The translations under genes and the position numbers were made by a program. The notes under the pieces are model-generated. The model had not been told where the DNA came from, ran no database searches, and saw nothing but the letters and a program-made list of their open reading frames with translations. From assembly GCA_030562195.1 (NCBI GenBank), contig CM060202.1, positions 10,168,001 through 10,232,000 of the forward strand: a stretch of DNA of 64,000 bases. Direction: 5' to 3'. The stretch is from Nipponacmea schrenckii (lineage: Eukaryota > Mollusca > Gastropoda > Lottiidae). Positions 57,150 to 64,000 of this stretch are shown here, piece by piece; within the stretch, counting starts at the first letter, position 1, and each line of letters begins with the position of its first letter.

Positions 57150-59200
57150 ATTCACTTGCATTTTATCTACAGATATTGTTTGATTAAAAGCTTTATATTA
57201 AAAGCCCCACACAACTTGTGCTTCCTCAAGATATAGTCACTAATGGTGAGTACAAACACTCGATCACACCAAGTTTTATCAAAATCCATTAGGAAACTAG
57301 CAATCTTATCATGTCTACAAAGAATTCAAGAACAAGGGCGATAACCCATATCAAATATTTTTCAATTGTGCTGAAAGTTCATTATTAGGTTGTCACAAAC
57401 ACTAGTTTCATCAAAATCCCTCAAGAAACATAACTCGAAGACCTAGCTAGAACCCACAAGAACAAAGGCTTTAAATATCATTTCAATATAGTTAATCATT
57501 GGGTGATTACATCAAATTCATTATGAAACCAGCTCTCTATTGCCATAACTCATGAATATATACTTCAGCCATTTAATAATATTTCCATAAAGCAAGCAGA
57601 CAGAAGCTAGGTAATTGTTCATGATCATCTTTTCAAAAATTTTAAAATTTTCTCAAGCTTTTCAAATTATTGATTATTAGAAATAATGTTCAAAAGATGT
57701 AGGTGAAATGAAAACAATACGTCTAAGTAGTATGTATATTGTATATCAATAGGCGTCTGTCTGTCAAAGGAAGGTAACTCTTATAAAAGGATTATTTTGT
57801 TAATCATTATCATAATAAAAATCCTTCACATTAAAAACATACAAGCTTAAGCAATATTTCACAATAATCCCTATCTATTGAACCAGTAATTTGTAAGGAA
57901 GGGTCAATAATGAGAGTTTATTAAGGTAAAAGGTGAAGTGATTAATCATCAAGATCATATTTTTACCTCATTTAACAATTACTTATTGATAATCTAATTA
58001 TGATAATAGGTATTTTCTGGGTTGGTCACAAGTTTTGTTTTGTTCTTAAACCGTGGCATTGCCATAGGAGATATAGTGGAGCAATTTGCATAACAAATAT
58101 TGTTTTCTATCCAAAACAACACAATCACAACAAAATTTAAAAATAATGTATTCTATAGAAAGGGGTTTCATATTTTCTATTGCACAATCTACAATCTATG
58201 GTCTTTGAAATGTAGATCAAAAGTGAATGCATATCAGCCAACCATGGAACAATGAGTACAGACTGTACCTCTGTAAACTGTACCAATTTAATTTTCACAC
58301 CCTGTCAATGTTTAGAATCTCGTACAATTAAAGTTGCAGTTCTTTTTATTTCTTAGTGAATGAAATGTATTAAGGTGCATCAGCACCAAAACAGGCTTAA
58401 TAGCACCTTTCCACGATTTGAAATAAACTAGATTAAAACTAGAAAGGCGTTAACACAATAAAATAAAAAGTATCACAGAAACCCTAAAATGAGTGTCAAA
58501 AATGTTTAAAACAATATCACAGAAATAACCCCAAAAGGGTTCAAAAGCCAAAACCATAACAAAAAATATCCTCATAGCATGTTTAAAATAGCTATGCATA
58601 ATGTACAAGGTATGATGTTGAAGAGTAGGCCTATACTGGAAATAGGGCAGTAAGCAAAAAAAACCAACAACACAATATTGCTCTTTAAACTAAATCAGCG
58701 AATCATATTGCTTTAATGTCTTAATAACTGTATATCATATTCCCATCTCTTATTAAACTAGTTCATACTACACATCAATGACTTTTCAAAAATCAATTGT
58801 TTTATTTACTCTCTTATATTCTATAAAGTGTAAAAAGTAGGGAACGTGCTGGTACACAACTTTATCAACTGAATGACGTTTTCAGTTGTCGTGCTTTTAT
58901 CTCGACACAATATCTAATAAAAGGATTGACAAAATAAAACATGGCTTGATAGGAAACTTCAATAAACACGCATTTTAAAAATATATTTAAAAGTATTGTT
59001 CATCCTACCATAGAAAGATCAAAAAGATTTGATTTTAATTGTCTAATGATTATATGTAGGTAATTTTCACCAGTCTTGTGTCGTAGTTCAAAAATGATTT
59101 TTTTCAGACTAAGGTGTACCATATATTATATTACTGATTTGATACGATTACAGCATAGTTGTCAAGAAGATCAGTGAAAAGGATCAAAATTAACACATTT
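57150..59200. other. AT-rich stretch with weak ~100-bp degenerate repeats
   Basis: Between about 57180 and 57540 three loose units share CATCAAAATCC-AT-GAAAC and ATAACTC/ACAAGAAC. No gene seen in the remainder. Confidence 0.4.
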
Positions 59201-59996
59201 TCTCAATTGAAATTCACTCTCATCTCAATTGAAATTCACTCTCATCTCAATTGAAATTCACTCTCATCTCAATTGAAATTCATTCTCATCTCAATTGAAA
59301 TTCATTCTCATCTCAATTGAAATTCACTCTCATCTCAATTGAAATTCATTCTCATCTCAATTGAAATTCATTCTCATCTCAATTGAAATTCATTCTCATC
59401 TCAATTGAAATTCATTCTCATCTCAATTGGAATTCACTCTCATCTCAATTGAAAACCACTCTCATCTCAATTGAAATTCACTCTCATCTCAATTGAAATT
59501 CACTCTCATCTCAATTGAAATTCATTCTCATCTCAATTGAAATTCATTCTCATCTCAATTGAAATTCATTCTCATCTCAATTGAAATTCACTCTCATCTC
59601 AATTGAAATTCATTCTCATCTCAATTGAAATTCATTCTCATCTCAATTGAAATTCATTTTCATCTCAATTGAAATTCACTCTCTTCTCAATTGAAATTCA
59701 CTCTCATCTCAATTGAAATTCATTCTCATCTCAATTGAAATTCACTCTCATCTCAATTGAAATTCATTCTCATCTCAATTGAAATTCATTCTCATCTCAA
59801 TTGAAATTCATTCTCATCTCAATTGGAATTCACTCTCATCTCAATTGAAAACCATTCTCATCTCAATTGAAATTCATTCTCATCTCAATTGAAATTCATT
59901 CTCATCTCAATTGAAAGTCACTCTCATCTCAATTGAAATTCACTCTTCATCTTAATGGAAAGTCATTTCAATTGAAATTCACTTTCATCTCAATTG
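59201..59996 (+). repeat. 22-bp tandem satellite (AATTGAAATTCATTCTCATCTC type)
   Basis: About 36 units of 22 bases with CACT/CATT variants. Two rare neighbouring variants, AATTGGAATTC and AATTGAAAACCA, occur at 59425/59447 and again at 59821/59843. The spacing is exactly 396 bases (18 units), so an 18-unit block was duplicated. Confidence 0.95.
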
Positions 59997-60071
59997 ATCT
60001 TTATTGAACAACATGTAGAAATGGGTATATGGTAGTACAAATCACAATCACAAGATGATAATTTAGCATAA

Positions 60072-60266
60072 AACATATTTCATATGGTAATGGCACAACT
60101 GTAAACTGTGTTGAAACATTGGAAAATCAACTTGTGTTTGCTTCACCTAAACTACATGTAGCTTTCAACATATTTCATATGGTAATGGCATAACTGTAAA
60201 CTGTGTTGAAACATTGGAAAATCAACTTGTGTTTGCGCTACCTAAACTTGCTTTCAACTTTAATTC
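60072..60266 (+). repeat. ~97-bp tandem duplication
   Basis: CATATTTCATATGGTAATGG … AACTTGTGTTTGC occurs at about 60074 and again at about 60170 with a handful of differences. Confidence 0.85.
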
Positions 60267-60269
60267 AGT

Positions 60270-62475
60270 TATAACTTTAGGGAAAAGTGTTCCATGGGGA
60301 TTTTGAGAAGAGTTGCATGCTTTCTACACTAGCTCATTTTGTTATCATCAAATTTACTGCCGTCTGCCTCCATAGCATGTCAGATGAATAATTTGACTGG
60401 TGGTCCATAACAAGTAACATTTTTAATCTTTTTAATACTGTGTGGTACACTACGGTCAGTGGTTTACATGCATTATTAAATATAAGTAGTATAAAACTGT
60501 TTAATATACAAGCTTCATTAGAGAATTTATAATAGGGCTGTGCTTGATTAAACCTAGTCAAACTGTCATCCCTTAATTCTATTATCTCTTGATATATTCA
60601 TCAACTTGATATCTTACTTTCTCACAATCATTTGTTTGTCACATGTGAAAAAATAAACATACCTATGCAATAAATAGCGAAGCCCAGAATTTGAATTTTT
60701 ATAATAAGTCCTTTTTATATTTCATTGATATCTTGTACTATTTTCATCCAAGCTAAAATAATATTTCGCATATTTTTGATATATATTAATTTTAACTAAT
60801 ACAGTAAAAAAAAAGGATATATGTAAAATAAGAAACGGTCAATATCAGATGAAATGATAAAAAACCTCTTTATAATTTTTACTAATATTCATATCTCAAG
60901 GGCTCTCCACTGGTCCAAAGTTTTGTCTGATTTACATTAAAAGCTTTTTCTAGATTTAATCTGATTTGGGTCTTTTCTAATTCATTGCTAATTGAAAATA
61001 AAGAGAGAATGGGGCAAATATTGATAGATACCATTCACCAAACTATTTTAAGGATTATGGAGTATTCAATGGATTTCGGGGTCATCGAAGTTCTATTGCT
61101 TCTACACAGTATTGGGGGTCATTCATCGACTCATTGAGTTAAAAGCATTCAGACCTATTTTGTCTGATATCTCAACAACTCCTTGTAATTTTCTCTAATT
61201 TAGATGACAAAAATTTGAATCATATTCAATGTTGAGTAGGCAGTGACAAGGAGGGCGTTAGTCTTTAGAAATCAGAAGAGCAATTAATTTGCGTGAATAT
61301 TGTTCGCCTACATTGAGATATGAATACATATTGATGTGTGAATAGTCACATGAAAGGACGTACAACGTTGTTGTTTGGTAGTCGAGTTGGTAAAGTTGTA
61401 ATTAACGCCCCCTATATGATGACCAAATGTTTCAATATTCACCCTTCAGTCAAATTCGTAATGACCAAACCTTTGAATAGTAGCACTTGTTCAAAATGAC
61501 CATTGACCATATTTGTGTGACTTCTTCCTTCATTACAATATTTCTACGTATTTTGATGGTTTCGTGTGTTTAATTATAAACCTGGTCTAACTCCACCCTT
61601 CTAAAACTAATATACTATTTAAATTAATAATTTCAATTCAATACAAAGTAGAGTGTAGCCATATCTTCAACACACTCATGACCTGTATGCTTCATTATGT
61701 TTAAAATGAATTTAAATAATTTCAAATATGTTCAAATTTACCTATCAAACACTACTAACATTTTTTAAAGAAAATTTTGAAATTCTTCTGTACATTTTAA
61801 CATTCCCACCTTTGCAGTCTACATCTGTTTAAACTACAAAATGATATTTCAATTAGCAATTTTTATTCAGAAAAACATTACTTATTGACTTTTTCATATT
61901 TAACTATTCCAAATACATTTCAATATTTGACAATGGAATATAAAGACTTAAGATTTGTAAAAGTCAATTTGTCTAGGGAAGTGAAATGTGTACACAATAT
62001 GAAAATCATGCATCTTCAAAAGAAGATACATATTTACATAATATAGGCATTTCAACCCACAAAATATCAAGGTATATGAAAAGACGGTTGTTTCCTGTTA
62101 ATTGTTACTGTAGCAGAAGGGATTGAGTGGCTGGAATTGAACTTTACACCGGTCCAAAGGTCCATTGTGTTGCTATTCTTGACACAGCCAAAAATATACC
62201 AGACATAGCCTATGCAGAAAATATTAACAACTGTTTTAAATAGCTCACAAAATCATAGGTCTGGAGGACATCTTGGGCCAACCAAAAGTGAAAACCAATG
62301 AAGTAAATAAGGTTCATTGGTTGTTCATGACACAGGGAATCAACAACATTGTCAAAACATTAACATCACTCCTAAAGATGTTTCTTTTCAAGATGTATGT
62401 AGTGTATACTATATCAAGAATTGCTGATAAACTTTATAATTATGCTTCAATGTTGTTTACTAGTATCAAGTCTCC
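60270..62475. other. AT-rich stretch, no gene seen
   Basis: Nothing recognised. The 68-codon frame at 62273-62479 just upstream of the Penelope-like element shows no similarity to its N-terminal region. Confidence 0.5.
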
Positions 62476-62479
62476 CTAA

Positions 62480-64000
62480 ATTTTCATGAGATGGAAAACC
62501 ACACGCCTCAAATCATTAAAGCCAAAAACAACCTCCCTAAAGAAAGCGCGCACTACTAGAAATAAAACAAAACGTCAGCATTGTCATCAAACCAGCTGAC
62601 AAAGGTGGAAAAATAGTCATCATGGATCGAAATGATTACCTCACAGAAGGTTACAGACAACTTAACAATCCTTCGTTTTACAAACCACTCCGCAAGGATC
62701 TAACGAATCTATTCAACTTAGAGATTCACAAGTTTCTTAATTTCACAGTCAAAGTAGGTGCACTAGACGAGCGGTTAGTACGCAACCTAAAAATCAAACA
62801 TCCACGCACACCTGTGTTCTACATGCTACCGAAAATCCACAAAGCCAACAACCCGGGACGACCAATAGTTTCTGCCACGAATTCACCAACCGAAAAAATA
62901 TCGGAATTTCTGGATCATCATCTCAAGGAGTCAGTAATTAAATCCTCATCATACATCAAGGACACCACGGACTTTCTACAGAAAATCCATCAGCTACAGA
63001 ATTTACCACCCAATAGTATATTATGCACGGCAGATGTAACATCTCTTTACACCTCGATACCTTTCAACGAGGCCATCATATCCTGCAGGAATGCCTTACA
63101 GAAAAGAACAGATAAACCCACGGACACATGGGTACTCTTACGAATGCTTAGTTTCATTTTAACTAAGAACTGTTTCCGTTTCAACAATGATTATTATCTC
63201 CAAACTTCAGGAATAGCTATGGGAACCAAATCAGCACCGAATATTGCATGTATCTTCATGGGAAAATTCGAAGAAGAAATCCTACTAACATCCCCCATCA
63301 AACCCTTAGTTTGGTGGAGATACATAGATGATGTATTTTTCATATGGCCTTCTTCAATTGAAAGTCTCCACGACTTCATGAATTTGGTAAACAACCACAA
63401 ACCAAGCATCAGACTTACGCTTGAACACAGTTTTAAAGAAATCAATTTCCTCGATGTCACGATATACCTTGATTCTAATCATCACCTGCAAACCAAGCTA
63501 TACCAGAAACCTACGCACAGCTTCTTTTACCTTCATTATAACAGCTGTCATCCGAAACATCTCATCAGGAACCTACCCTACAGTCAAGCTTTAAGAATAT
63601 GCCGAATCTCCAGTACCTCGGAAGAAAGAGATACATCACTTTCCATCTGCCGTCGCCATTTCTTAAGAAGAGGATACCCCATCCAAATCATAGAATCCAG
63701 CTTTGTCAAAGCCCGATCCTTTCCACGGGAAACATTGCTCAAGTACACGGTTATGGACAACAAGTCATCTCCTACCGTTTTTTGTACCGAATACATCCCA
63801 GGCTTCCAGCATCAAAAAATCATCAACGAAACTTCGGCCATCCTAAACAACAATGTGGACACACAGAGAATTCTCAACAACAGATTACTGATATGCTACA
63901 AAAGAAACCGCAACATACGGGATCTCCTCATAAGATCCGACATCAGATTTAATCCACCAACACCAGCAGGCTGCCATAAATGCAGCTCTAACTGCACCCT
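62480..64000 (+). mobile_element. Penelope-like retroelement, partial (continues past the window)
   Basis: Carries the RT described in the next entry. Element-like coding starts at about 62485, in a different frame from the main ORF, right after unrelated AT-rich DNA. The 5' part is therefore probably truncated. The right end, where the GIY-YIG endonuclease would lie, is beyond the window. Confidence 0.85.
62541..64000 (+). CDS. Penelope-like reverse transcriptase (partial; endonuclease beyond edge)
   Basis: One frame stays open from 62541 to the window end. It begins near NVSIVIKPADKGG, the conserved start of the Penelope RT, and continues with YMLPKIHK and GRPIVS. Motif A is ADVTSLYTSIP (Asp at 63033-63035) and the motif B region is GIAMGTKSAPNIA. 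Motif C is YIDDVFF (Asp codons 63327-63332), followed by INFLDVTIY and the thumb (YNSCHPKHLIRNLPYSQALR). Near the end, RNIRDLLIRSDI and CHKCSSNC match the linker that precedes the GIY-YIG nuclease. These RTs are telomerase-related and prime at DNA breaks. A stop at 62538-62540 and the frame change near 62541-62546 indicate one missing base in the 5' part; everything after is intact. Overlapping shorter frames on both strands here are shadows. Confidence 0.92.

Noticed and set aside
63194..63952. Extra ORFs on both strands in the Penelope-like region
   Set aside because: They overlap the RT frame and show no domain.

Overview
The window is AT-rich, intron- or intergenic-type DNA from an animal genome. 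A marine invertebrate, most likely a bivalve mollusc, is my best guess. The guess rests on the mixture of repeats: a Ngaro/DIRS-type tyrosine-recombinase retroelement with an SGNH-hydrolase ORF, a Penelope-like element, a Penelope-type hammerhead ribozyme, two tRNA-derived SINE families, MITEs and many short tandem repeats. I recognise no complete host gene. Two weak exon-like stretches on the minus strand (about 4.85-5.08 kb and 6.59-6.69 kb) are the only candidates for host coding sequence. All the well-supported protein coding belongs to mobile elements.

Layout. 0-19 kb: mostly unique AT-rich DNA with a TA-flanked MITE (2304-2683), two copies of one SINE family (1511-1803, 11919-12110), a copy of a second SINE (5993-6275), a MITE-like element (8715-9085), a 1.1-kb dispersed repeat (10148-11295) and an irregular tandem repeat (16506-16985). 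19-28 kb: a nested stack. An outer inverted-repeat element (arms 19131-19236 and 28061-28155) holds in its A/T-rich centre a Ngaro-like retroelement (19244-28057) with split direct repeats A1...B1-A2-B2. Its ORFs are SGNH hydrolase, Gag-like protein, reverse transcriptase-RNase H and tyrosine recombinase. A 3,030-bp DNA transposon (24298-27327; 31-bp TIRs, ATGT target duplication, DDD transposase broken by a frameshift) sits between the recombinase ORF and B1. 29-34 kb: a 22-bp satellite, a decayed minus-strand LINE 3' end and a SINE. 37.6-49 kb: two diverged copies of a segment of about 5 kb, packed with tandem repeats and a long foldback palindrome. The second copy carries two later insertions, a solo LTR and a truncated dispersed repeat. 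49-62 kb: small tandem duplications, a hammerhead ribozyme (52660-52697), hairpin elements, a second MITE copy and another 22-bp satellite (59201-59996). 62.5-64 kb: the reverse transcriptase of a Penelope-like element running off the window edge.

How the parts work together. In the Ngaro-like element, Gag would package the RNA, RT-RNase H would copy it, and the tyrosine recombinase would insert a circular DNA through the A/B repeat junction; the role of the SGNH hydrolase is unknown. A1 and A2 look identical over 183 bp, so the insertion is young. This copy nevertheless appears disabled: the recombinase seems to have lost an internal block around its first catalytic arginine, and the DNA transposon interrupts the 3' part. 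Coordinates of repeats read by eye are good to a few bases where I give junctions and otherwise to about 10-30 bases.
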